A stretch of DNA of 64,000 nt, taken from contig CAUYUJ010014271.1 of NCBI GenBank assembly GCA_963575745.1, positions 331,320 to 395,319 of the forward strand, written 5' to 3'. How positions within the stretch are numbered: position 1 is the stretch's first letter; each line of letters begins with the position of its first letter. The notes below the pieces were generated by a model. The model was not told where the DNA came from. It saw only the letters and a list, made by a program, of their open reading frames with translations, and made no database searches. The position numbers were made by a program, and so were the translations under genes. This document shows, piece after piece, positions 23,074 through 32,639 of the stretch. This DNA is from Prorocentrum cordatum (lineage: Eukaryota; Sar; Dinophyceae; Prorocentrales; Prorocentraceae).

Positions 23074-25555
23074 ATGAAGCGGGCACGGCATTGCTTCAGG
23101 GTTGGGCGCGGCCGAGGCCGAGGCCAAGGCATATCCATCGGCACCCAGAGCGCCAGGGATGCAGGCGCTGAGCTTCTGTCTTTGATGATACGCATGTATG
23201 CAACTTGTAAATTGTCGGCAAAAGAATTTTGTTTGATGTGTCATTGGGCTCACAATGCTGGGACCCCTGGGGCCGACTTCCAACAATACGCTGTACAGCC
23301 AGACCAGCAAAGTGGTAAGTACCAAAAACACCTATCACAAGTTCTTCCTCATGCCCCCTTCATGTTCAACATCGATACGCCAGTGAATCTCAATAGGCGC
23401 CCCCGAAGGACCATCAGACAAACGCCAGTGTGTGCTGTATTTGAATCTTTAGAAGACGAACTTCAGAACGACCAAACTACCCTGGATATGCTGAATGCCG
23501 ACCCTGATGATCGAAAAGAATGTATCTTGGATTTGCCGTGCTATCAGAACCACCCCGCAGTCGCCAGTGCGATATCTAGTGGTAAGCAGTTGCCCGTGCC
23601 TCTCGCCTTCTACCTCGACGGCGTTTCGTACATGTCTTCTGCCGCTGGGCGTAATGACTCCACGCTTGGCATGTGGATTGTGAACTTGTGCTCGGGCAAA
23701 CGCCACCTCCTCTCGGTCACTAGATCGTCTGATTCCTGTCAGTGCGGCTGCCGCGGCTGGTGTACCATATTCCCCCACCTCCTAAATGCAAAGTGGCAAT
23801 TCCTCGCTATGCAACGGGGATGTCGTCCTGAGTTTCGTCACGATGGTAGTTCGTTTGAAGATGGGCATGTCTTTAAAGATCCTAAAGTTTTTGGGTATAC
23901 AGCAGCGCTCATATGGGTCAAGGGGGACTGGGCCGAACATAGCAAATCATTGGGCTTGCAATCTTGGAGTGCGGTGTTCAATCCATGCATGATGTGTGAT
24001 CTATGCGGTACCGACTTGCACTCGTGTTACGATGGGTTTGACACGAACGTGACTTGGCCTATGAGAAACGAAAACTATTATAATGACGCGTGCGTAAGGT
24101 GTGAAGTGACCGTGCTTCTGAATACTCAAGAGCACCGCAGACAGCTCTTGCGTGTACTAGCATTTCCAAAAGGTGGTAAGGGGATTCGGGGCAGACTAGC
24201 GATGAAGTCGGCAGTTGTCAATGGGGTGGAGATCCAAACAGGGGACAGACTTGAACCGTCAGAATATCTTGTAGACACGTTTCAACTCGAGACGACAGAG
24301 CTGCCAGTACTAGTTACGCTGTGGAGATCACGCCTTTCACACGATAAGAAAATAATGGATCCGATGGTACACCGTTGCCCACTTTTTTCGGATGAGTTGT
24401 CGTGCAACCCAGTTCGAAGCATCGCGATCGATAGCCTCCATATTTTCTACTTCGGGCCGGTCATGCGGTACGTGAGTGCGAGTTTATGGAGAACGGTACT
24501 GTCGAATCCATGGGGCGTCCCAGGAGGTCTTGACGATGTTGTAGAGGCAGGGGGTCGCAGGCTTCAAGGTGAATTTCTGTTTTGGCAGCAATCTCAAGGC
24601 ATACCACCTCAACAGCGAATGGGGGCCCTGACGACGAAGATGCTCGGCAAACGCAAGGGCTACACCTTGCAGGAACCATTTTTTTATACTTGCGTCTTAG
24701 TTCCTGTTCTGGGGGGAGTGGCAATGCTGGGCCGCAAAATCCAATGTTTTCGGAGATCGGGGCCGGTAAATTCTCAAGGTATTCGATGGTTCGGTGTGTT
24801 GGCGGCCATCCCCCCCCACCTCCCTTTGTCGTGATAAAATTCGGCTGTCAGAAGACGAAGCACCCTGGGAGCTCAATGTCACTGAAGGCGGCCGAAGTCG
24901 GGCACGTGCTGCCATTTGCCATCCACATTCTGCGTCAACATGGGGGTGCTCGCGTCTTTGGGCCCGAAATGATACACGGTGGAGAGACACTACAGACTCT
25001 TCTTAACCTCGTGCGCGAGCACACGTGTGTTGTTCCTCGTGCGTCGCACCAGCTGATGTTATCGTCTTACGCTGTCCACTTAAGATGCTGTAAGTTAGCA
25101 GGGATTTCCTTCGTCCCGAAACACCACCTCTCTGGGCATTTGTTTCTCAGGTTGGCAGGGTGGAGCAAACGGGCCCAAACCTCGAGCCAGGAGCTGTCAG
25201 GGGGGATGCGGAGGAAGGAGGTGGAGGGAGGATGACGGACGGAGAGAGGAGGGATGGCTGGAGGGATGGAGAGAGGGAGGGAGGGAGGGAGGGAAGGAGG
25301 GAGGCAGCGGAGGAGGAGGAGGAGGAGGATGTAGTCTTCAGCGCACTCAGGGTGGATATCCACGGAAGTCCAAAGATGTACAACTGTTTTATCGACGAGA
25401 GCTTGAACGCATCGCTCCGAGACGTCGCAAAGTACTCGCACAGGATGACATTTGAGGTTCGAGTATTTGGGCTGCTTCACCTTCAGTCGCTACTTCGAAT
25501 ATGTCCGTTCTGGCCAGTCGGGCACAACATGGTGCTCATTGCAGGTGGCAGCTAG
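23074..25555 (+). CDS. Transposon gene C: probable DDE-type transposase (about 688 residues, 3 exons)
   Basis: Exon 1 is 23074-24672 (533 codons), exon 2 24888-25150, exon 3 25351-25555, ending in TAG. Both splices keep the frame: intron 1 (215 bp) is GA-AG after CAG, and intron 2 (200 bp) is GT-AG and contains a GGA tract. Candidate acidic catalytic residues are D182 in LAFYLDGVSY, D285 in LIWVKGDWAEHS and D453 in IAIDSLHIFYFG. Cysteine clusters that may bind metal are CQCGCRGWC (about 222-230) and CMMCDLC (about 305-311). Exon 2 holds FVPKHHLSGHLFLR and exon 3 HGSPKMYNCFIDESLNASLR, the conserved end of this family as I recall it from dinoflagellate genomes. The family is abundant there and usually unnamed. 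The transposase role is inferred from the D-rich core and from lying between inverted repeats. No internal stop or frameshift is seen once the introns are removed. Confidence 0.7.
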
Positions 25556-25559
25556 TTGG

Positions 25560-26908
25560 CATCATTATCATCACCAAGTTGCTGTTGCCAGCACTCGGCG
25601 GGCTACCTCATCATGAGGCTGGGGCAGAGTGGGCTCGGAGCAGAGCCCAGATTCTCCGAGAGTCTGGCTTGGATGATGACATCGTTTCACAGGGGAGCGG
25701 CCGTGCTGTGCTCTCGCGTTCGATTGCGTTTCTCATTGAGAGCATCGCTGACATCGAGAGGACCACTGCATTCGTCGAGATATGCTCTGGCATCGGGCAC
25801 ACTGCAAGCATGATATCGGGATCACGCTTCAGAGCATTTACTTTTGATCGCAGGGATGCACCTATGTTTGAAGACATATGCTACTCGGTTCTCGGGGTGA
25901 GGAAAAATCAAGCCTAGAGTTGTTTCGGTTTTCCAGGGCTGGCAACCCTTCGAATTGATCTCGAAGGGATTGATGGGGTCATTTTCCTGTTGGTCGAGGG
26001 TGGTGTCTGTTGGCAGGGGACTGTTGTTGGCAATTTCCAGTGAAGGTTGGGCTCCTGTACTGCCTCTACCTCGTGGCTACGGTGGCCCCCAGCGGGTCCA
26101 TTCACATCTCACCCTCCAGTGTACTTCGGAGCTCTGCGTCATGTGCGCGCGCAGCGGCTGAGGCTGCGCACATGTCCCAAGTTGTGTCGGGAGGGTTTTG
26201 AACAAATCTAAACACAATGTTAGTTTTCCAGGCCTCGGGTCCAGATCAACGCATGCTTGACTCAAGAGCCATGCATCAATCGAACCGGTTTTGGATGGGA
26301 GTTGGCATTCCAGGATTACGTGAGTCTGGTGTGTAGCCCGATGAACAGCTCACCGAATCTCACCGCCAAGCGGTGAGCTTCGGTGAGCCGTCGATGGGAT
26401 CTACGCCAGACTCGCGTTCTGAGCCTCCACCCCCGAAATGTCTGATGATCCCAGGTCGTACTTGCTGTTTTTTGCCAACTTGAGGAGCGTGTTTTTCACT
26501 TTCGAGCAGCCGTCGCGCAGCTTGCTACTCAAGACAGACGTTGTCCAAGCCGTGCTCGGGCAGGTGCGAGCCGTGAGCCAATCTCTGTGGATGGGCGGAT
26601 GGGGCGGGCTGCGGCTACAACACACGGTGATCTGGAGTACGATGCCGCAGGAATTGCTGTCACAATTGCACAAAACCAAGCAGGAGGCGCTAGCTAGGGT
26701 CGGTCCTCGCAACCGTGGCCCTACCCCTCGTGCTGATGACGACTCCGATGCCGCGACAAGTCCACGTGGCGAGAGCATCACCTTGGGAGAGATTTACCCG
26801 TCCGAGTTTAGTATCAAGCTTTCTCAGCTGATTGAGAGCCTCCTGTCAGCAGATGCGCGTGGAGCGACCGCTGTCCACGCGCGTGAGATCGCAGTCCATC
26901 CCCAATAA
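25560..26908 (+). CDS. Transposon gene D: methyltransferase-like protein, multi-exon
   Basis: The first block (to about 25905) ends IADIERTTAFVEICSGIGHT, then ASMISGSRFRAFTFDRRDAP and MFEDICYSVLG. FVEICSGIGH resembles the glycine-rich SAM-binding motif I of DNA cytosine methyltransferases (DLFSGIGG-like), and FTFDRRD sits where the ribose-binding acidic residue would be. After a short putative intron, LATLRIDLEGIDGVIFLLVE continues at about 25941. The last exon, about 26438-26908, reads YLLFFANLRSVFFTFEQPSR, SLLLKTDVVQAVLGQVRAVS and ITLGEIYPSEFSIKLSQLIE before TAA. I recall this domain order (SAM-like motif, PCSS-type segment, EQP segment) from many dinoflagellate proteins. The middle PCSS-like segment is not clear here, so exons may be missed or damaged. 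Function unproven. Confidence 0.5.
26349..26387. repeat. CTCACCG-family hairpin within gene D
   Basis: CTCACCGAATCTCACCGC, CAA loop, GCGGTGAGCTTCGGTGAG: an 18-bp stem with one mismatch, the same layout as the hairpin at 19519-19559. It lies just upstream of the last exon of gene D, probably in an intron. Confidence 0.85.
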
Positions 26909-28034
26909 ACATCGGTCAATGAGAAACGGATGCAAATAACATCCCTGGGGCCCGTGCTAAATTATACTCAGCTCCGCCGCGCGTGTGCAAACACGCGCTT
27001 GCACTGGGGATGGCAAGCGAGTCAGAACAATGAATTTTTCACTCTGTTCCTCTGCGCGCTGAGATCGCGTGGAAGCACGCGCTGGCTCTGCTCTTTTTGG
27101 GTGAGCGTCGCCGCCACTCGCAACGACGCTAGCGGACAAACGAGCCTGGAGGGGAGGCGTTCGAGTAGGTGCAATATCCTCAACGAGAGGGCGCCCACTC
27201 TAGCACGTTCCCTTCCGCGCGCGTTTGTCCTTCAGCGCTGGCAATCGCCCGATTGCTCTTTGCGGAAGCCTCCAGCTACGGCCATTTTGGCCCTGGGGCA
27301 GGTAGAATATGAGAAACGAGGTGGGAAGGGAGGTTGAGGACAGGATGAGGAAGGTGAGGAGGCAGGCTGAGGATGGGTTGGATGAGGGTGGATGGCGAGG
27401 GATGACAGGCGAGGAGGGGGAGGCGACAGGAACAGGAAGAGGATGAGGAATGACGTGGGACGAGAACAGGTGAAGAGGCGGAAAGGACGATTATGGGGTT
27501 GAGTGGAAGGGTGGGGCGGGAGCCCAAACGCAAACGAACGACAAACGCTACACTGCTCGAGGATCGAGAAGCAGGCCCCAGGGCCCGACAATGCACCCGA
27601 GCCATGGCGGCTGATCAGGCCGAAGAGCGGGTCGCTCGTCGCAAACGGATCGCCTGGGACGCAGCCTACAAGGTGGTCTTTCCTACTCCTCCTCCACCTC
27701 CTGCTCCCTGCTCCTCCTTGTCATCCTGTTTCTTCTCCACTCCTTCGCTCCAGTCTGTTACCCGTCGCATGTCCTCCACCTCTGCCATATCCTTCTGCAC
27801 CGCCCTCCTCCTCCTCGGACGCAAGCCTCGTCGGCTACGGGCTCCGCAACCATGCCAATACCTGCTGGAAGTTCAATCTAAAAAGCATGGTTGCGGAGCC
27901 CGTACGCGACGAAGTTTGGTTGCCACGAATTCCTTAAGGTAAAGATGTGAAACGAGGTTCGCGACAGATGAGGCCTCGCGAAACTAGTTGCACATCTATT
28001 CCCCCTAAGACAAAACAAAACAAAACACACGTGC

Positions 28035-28065
<31 letters not shown>

Positions 28066-28815
28066 TCCTCCTCCTCCACATGGGACCCGCCAGGCACAAT
28101 GGAAGCACCTCCTAAGCCCTCTGAGGGGGGGGGGCTGAACTATTACATTAAGGAACGGCGTTGCGACAACGCCAATATGTTTTCCAGCAGCACGGGATGT
28201 CGCATGATAGTGACTGGGTTTCGCACATGTCGGAACCCGCGGGGCCCCGTGCTGACCGCATGGCCGAAGAAGAGGACCCCTAGGAAGTCATGGTGGGCTG
28301 ATTCGGTATCGCCGTCGTCATCGTCATCGTCATCGCATCGCGTTTTTTCCCTTCTCTCACGTCCTCCCCCCCATGCGACATTACATACAAAACCCACACA
28401 ACATGTCCAGGAGAGCCCACGCACACGTTTGGGGTTACGACTCCCAGCAGACACAAAAAACCCTTTAGATTACAACCTCCAAAAAACAAACGTGCCGAGC
28501 CGCGTCTCCTTCCTCACTCGCCTTGTCGCCTTTGCGTCCTGCGATGCCCTGCTCACCATTATTGTCGGTCCTGTCCGTCTGCTGTCGTCCCCTCCTCATT
28601 CTCTTCCTCCCGAGCTCCTTAGTGGTCCTGGGGCCGTCTTCTCCCCCTTCTCGTTCCTCCCTCCCTGGTCTGGTCTTCTCGCCCTCCTCTGCTCCTCCGC
28701 TTTGCGAGCCTTTCTTCTCCCCTTGCCCTTGGCTCGGCACGAATCGGCGTCTGCGGCGGGCTATAAGGAGAGGAGCGCTCGGGGAGCGGAGCAAGCGAAC
28801 GAGCGCCCTCCGCGC
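26909..28815. other. Gene-free 3' part of the DNA transposon
   Basis: No protein-like frame. It contains short palindromes (GCGCGTGT-GCAA-ACACGCGC, about 26973-26992), a purine/pyrimidine patchwork, a (CCT)n run at 28031-28075 and a long hairpin at 27836-27904. Confidence 0.6.
27836..27904. repeat. Perfect 20-bp inverted repeat with 29-nt loop
   Basis: TACGGGCTCCGCAACCATGC (27836-27855) is exactly inverted at 27885-27904. Beyond the perfect stem the flanks GCAAGCCTCGTCG and CGACGAAGTTTG still pair with mismatches, giving arms of about 35-40 nt. The shape resembles a small-RNA precursor or a foldback relic. Confidence 0.85.
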
Positions 28816-29200
28816 GCCGCCGCCGCCGCCCCCGCCGCCGCGACCTCGACGTGGTGTACGCGAAGGCTCGCCCAAGGGTTCCCCGCTTCTCTCTGCTCGC
28901 TTCTTTTCTCCTTCGCTCCCCTCATCCTCCTCCCCCCGTCTTCCTGCCCCTCCTTTCCTCCTCTCCCCCACTTTCTTCCCTCTCTCCCTTCCCTTTTCCT
29001 ATACCTCCTGTCCTCCATCCCTCCTTCACTCCTCCTCCTCCTTTTCCTCCTCCTCCTCCTCCTCCTCCCCTCCTCCTCCTCCTCCTCCTCCTCCTCCTCC
29101 TCCTCCTACTCCTCATCCCCCCTCCTCCTCCTCCTCCTCCTCCTCCTCCTCCTCCTCCTCCTCCTCCTCCTCCTCCTCCTCCTCCTCCTCCTCCCCCTTC
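28816..29200. repeat. (CCT)n pyrimidine tract near the right end of the transposon
   Basis: A CGCCGC run is followed by C/T-only sequence and about 150 bp of nearly pure CCT triplets (29035-29195). Open frames across it (poly-Ser, poly-Leu, poly-Pro, or poly-Gly on the other strand) are artefacts. Confidence 0.9.
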
Positions 29201-29364
29201 TAGCCGCTGTATACGTCTCGAGAAGCCTGAACCGTAGCGAATACCTAAGAAATCCATTGATCATCAAGCAGCGCGAAGGCATAAACAGAAAACGTCGGCA
29301 ACATACAGCCGACGTGCGACTTTTGCAGAATTTACGGAATCTAGCAAATTTCACTATTTCACCC

Positions 29365-29435
29365 GGACTAAAAAAATAGTCCCGAAGATGTAACATATCA
29401 CCCGGACTAAAAAACAGTCCCTCAGGACCTCAGGG
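29365..29435 (-). repeat. Right terminal inverted repeat with two subterminal hairpins
   Basis: Read inward on the minus strand: CCCTGAGGTCC, then GGACTGTTTTTTAGTCC (29404-29420), a 21-bp spacer, then GGACTATTTTTTTAGTCC (29365-29382). It mirrors the left end in order, spacing and sequence. Confidence 0.85.
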
Positions 29436-29437
29436 TA

Positions 29438-30415
29438 CTGGGCCATCACGTTCCCAAGTGTCAAAATGGCCTTGTGCCCGCCCATGCGGATCGCTCCCAT
29501 GGGATCAACAGGACTGCCCGGGATCCGCACGTCACGTCCGAGTACCCACTGCACTGGCGCGAAGTCGCCTCTCCGCATCTTGGAATTATTCGCCTCGTTC
29601 GTCTCGGTCGCGCCGATCTCCGCGTCGCCCTCGGCGACGAGCTGCTGGTCGTAGCGCGCGCGTCTCCAGAGCTCCCCCCAAACGCCGCCAGCTCGCTCGC
29701 ATCGCCCGAGGTGGTGGTGCTGCTCTACGCCGGTGAACACACAGTGCACTCCGCGCGAGATCAGCTGCTCCAAGACGCAGGCCATGTCGTTGCTGTAGGG
29801 CGTGCCCGCCCACGACACCCACCTGGACATGTTCGCCTCAAATGCCTCCAAGACTGTGGGGCCCCTCCACCATAGCGTGGCGGTGTTACTTGCTGGCGCC
29901 CTGTCCCGTGGCACACCACACTGATGAACGAGACTCGAGTGCCGTTGGCCGTGTACTCCTCGAGGACTTCGATCTCGATGACATAGTTGAACTCGTGCGG
30001 CATCACCAGCAGCTTGGTAGGTCCCGACGTAGTTGGCCTCACCAGACTGGCGCGCACGCTGCGCCGTGAATGCCCAGTGGCCTTGACGGCCTTGGGCGTG
30101 GCACGTCCGAGCCGCAGCAACCTCTGGGGCGCCTCGTTCGACGGGTGCCCTGCTGTCGTGCGTAGGCGAAATAGTGCTCAATCTAGGCCTGTATCCACTG
30201 CCTTCCAGGCCTTGCGTGACTCGTCGCTTTATGTCGTCGTAGTTCGTCGCGTGGTGGAGGTGGCGTCGGCGCTGGCATCTCATCGCGCCGACGTCTGGCG
30301 AGGCAGACCCTCCTGGAAGGAATGCCGTTGCCGGCTCGCCCTCAGCGCGAAATGGTTTCCCCGTGCCAGCGGGACATGGGCGGAGCAAGGTTGGTCTTCC
30401 AGTCGTCCTGCTCAT
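29438..30415 (-). pseudogene. copia-1 integrase core (upstream half)
   Basis: Minus-strand frame with YSNDMACVLEQLISRGVHCV, FTGVEQHHHLGRCERAGGVW (the catalytic-Glu region) and FAPVQWVLGRDVRIPG, ending LGNVMAQ exactly at the transposon junction. It continues at 14560 as VALRDAARK. The far N-terminal part is in other frames, and the DDE residues are not all traceable. Confidence 0.8.
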
Positions 30416-32060
30416 GGATGCTCTCTCCGTTGTCGTCGGTGCCCGCAGTCTCGCGATCTTCTGTCAGTCGTGCCTGTGTCTCATGGGGGAGACTCCTCGG
30501 GTCGAACTAGGCGTCCATCCACGCGTTGTGAGTCGCGAAGATGTAGCTCCCAGACTCGTCGGCGCACTCGCGCGCCGCGTCGACGCTGCCGGAGCCTCCG
30601 CGCATCGGCCTCCGCCGGGCCTCGTCGTCGAGCTCCTGGACCTCCGCGGGAAACGCGAGCTGCTCGCAGTGCCTCTCGAATGGCTCCTCGTGTGCGCCCA
30701 GCGAGATGTCCTCTGCCGGCTCCAGCGGGTACCGTCCTGCTTGCTCACTCCGGGCTCCGTTTGCACTGTGACCCACGATCATTCCGTGTCGACGTCGCGC
30801 ATCGCATCTCCGCGTGAGCCTTTCCGCGGGCGCGCCCTTGTTCACCGCGAGCCCACTGGGCTTCAGGTGGGGCCGTCCGCTCTCGGTGTCTCTGAGGTTC
30901 CACTGGCGCATATCTCCGCGGACGAAATCCATCTCCGGGTCCATCGGCACTTCCTCCAGCGCGGGGCCCTCCCAGGCGTCGCTCGCTTACGGGTTCTCCA
31001 TCATAACAAGCCCCCCGCGCTCCAAGCGGTGCTCAGCGACCCGCGCGCCTGGCTCCAACAGGGGCCGCGCCCTTCCCCGCTTCTCCTCCGCGCGTGCCGC
31101 GAGTGAGCCTCCGCGCGCGATCTGGAAGCGGGGCCGGCCGCCCCGCGGTCCACGCGGCCACGGGGCGATCGCCAACCGCGGGTCGCCACGGTCCAACTGC
31201 TCGAGCACCCGCTCCTGGTTCGACGGGTCGAAGTAGTCGAAGCCGTTCAGAATGTCGCCCGGCTGGGGCACGAGCACGCCCGCGACCGCGGCGGCGTGCC
31301 GCGTGGCTCCCAGCATCCCACATAACAGGTCCTTGACGCGGGCCTGGCCAGGCCCGAGACAGCTCCGCGCGCCCCCGACGACGCGCCCCCTGGGCCATCG
31401 TCCTCGCCGATCGCCGCGTGCCGCGGCCCAGGCGCTCTCCTCGTCAATGAACATATCCGCTCGTTCCTGTCGGATGCTCTTACCCTCGCCTGCCGCCGAG
31501 GTCCGTCGAAGCAACTCGTGAATGGGCAGATTGCCCACTGATGCCTTCCTGTCGACGTCCATCACGGCCTCGCAGCGCCCGGACTTCGTGCCGCGGCGGT
31601 CTCCTTCTCCAGCCGCTCCGGCTGGTCAAAACCCGCGTTGGCGATGTCAATGGTCTTCGCGCCCCAGCGCCCCGCGCCCGTCCTCCGGCCGAGCTCCCTG
31701 AAGTCCGCCACCCCCTCGACTAGGTCGATGATCATGCCCGGCGCCTTCTGCGTCTTGAGCGACAGCAGCATCTTCGCGGGTGGCCCTGGGATCCGATTCG
31801 AGCTGACCTCCCCATTCTCTCCACCGATGCCGATCGGTAGTGCATCTCTGAACTTCGCCGCTTTGCGCCCTCCGCCGCCAAACCGGCGCTTCGCCGCGCG
31901 CGGGCGAGCCTCAATGCACAACCCGTATTTCTCGATCAACTTCGCCGGGCACCGCTCCAATCGCTCGTCGCCGTGCACGGCGCTCGTGCACATCGTGCCC
32001 AAACGAGCGGTCTCGTCGTCGTCGCACTCGCTCTGGTCGCCCGCGACGCCAGCCACGGCC
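30416..32060 (-). pseudogene. copia-1 protease-to-integrase region, including a lineage-specific linker
   Basis: The frames read PMDPEMDFVRGDMRQWNLRD then PHLKPSGLAVNKGAPAERL (about 30950-30830), a zinc-less linker typical of this copia lineage. NGFDYFDPSNQERVLEQLDR and GDPRLAIAPWP (about 31240-31140) resemble a methyltransferase-like insert. FRDALPIGIGGENGEVSS with MLLSLKTQKAPGMIIDLVEG (about 31860-31720) matches the flap-to-end part of the aspartic protease. The frames are interrupted, and the D-T/S-G active site itself was not located. Confidence 0.6.
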
Positions 32061-32639
32061 GCGAACTCCTCGGAATCCTGATCGTCGGACTCCTCGATCG
32101 ACGTGTAACTGAAACGCCTCTCGATCTGCCTGTGATGGCACTTCTTGCTCGTCGGAAGCTACCTCTCTGCCGCTCGCGTGCCGCAGTCGCACTTCCGCAC
32201 GATGGCGCACAGGTTCCTGCAACCTTGTACCATTCCGCGATCGGGGCACCTCTGGCACCGTCAGGGGTCGCCAGGTGGCCACTTCTGCTTGATAACCAAG
32301 GCCTGATCTCACTTTCTGGCACGTCACACTTGCCGCCCGTATTCGGCGCCCCCGGTTCACTGACCTTTGGGGTCGCTGGCGCCTGGCGGTCATCCTCGAC
32401 CGAAATTCACACTCCTCCAGCTCGTATGTGGGTAGTCGTCCCCCCTCCACTTGCAATCCACGCTCTGCTTGCTTGCGACCGCTGCCGCTCGCTCCACTGG
32501 GCGCCGCCGCGGCTGCGACAGCTCCAGGCGCGGCCCTCTCGTCGAACCCGCACTCCGAAACCCTCGCACGCGCAATCCGCGACAGCGCAGGGCATGCCGT
32601 ATCTCTCCAGGACCTCCGTGCCTGACTGGCCCCCGCTGC

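Larger units (their letters stand above)
14563..29435 (+). mobile_element. 14.87-kb multigene DNA transposon with hairpin-bearing terminal inverted repeats
   Basis: The ends are inverted copies: CCCTGAGGTCC at 14563-14573 and, inverted, at 29425-29435. At each end follow two hairpins of the form GGACTATTTTTTAGTCC at matching distances. TA flanks both sides (14561-14562 and 29436-29437), compatible with a 2-bp target duplication. The flanks are two halves of one copia integrase frame. Inside lie four plus-strand genes (A 14986-17808, B 18571-21839, C 23074-25555, D about 25560-26908), then about 2.5 kb without genes. Gene C is the likely transposase. Intact ends plus a long, nearly undamaged transposase suggest it is much younger than its copia hosts. 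The TA duplication recalls Tc1/mariner or PIF/IS630-like elements, but the protein does not resemble a classic mariner transposase to me. Confidence 0.85.

Noticed and set aside
14563-29435. Classification of the transposon as CACTA/EnSpm
   Set aside because: The ends start CCCTG rather than CACTA, and the best duplication is TA rather than 3 bp.
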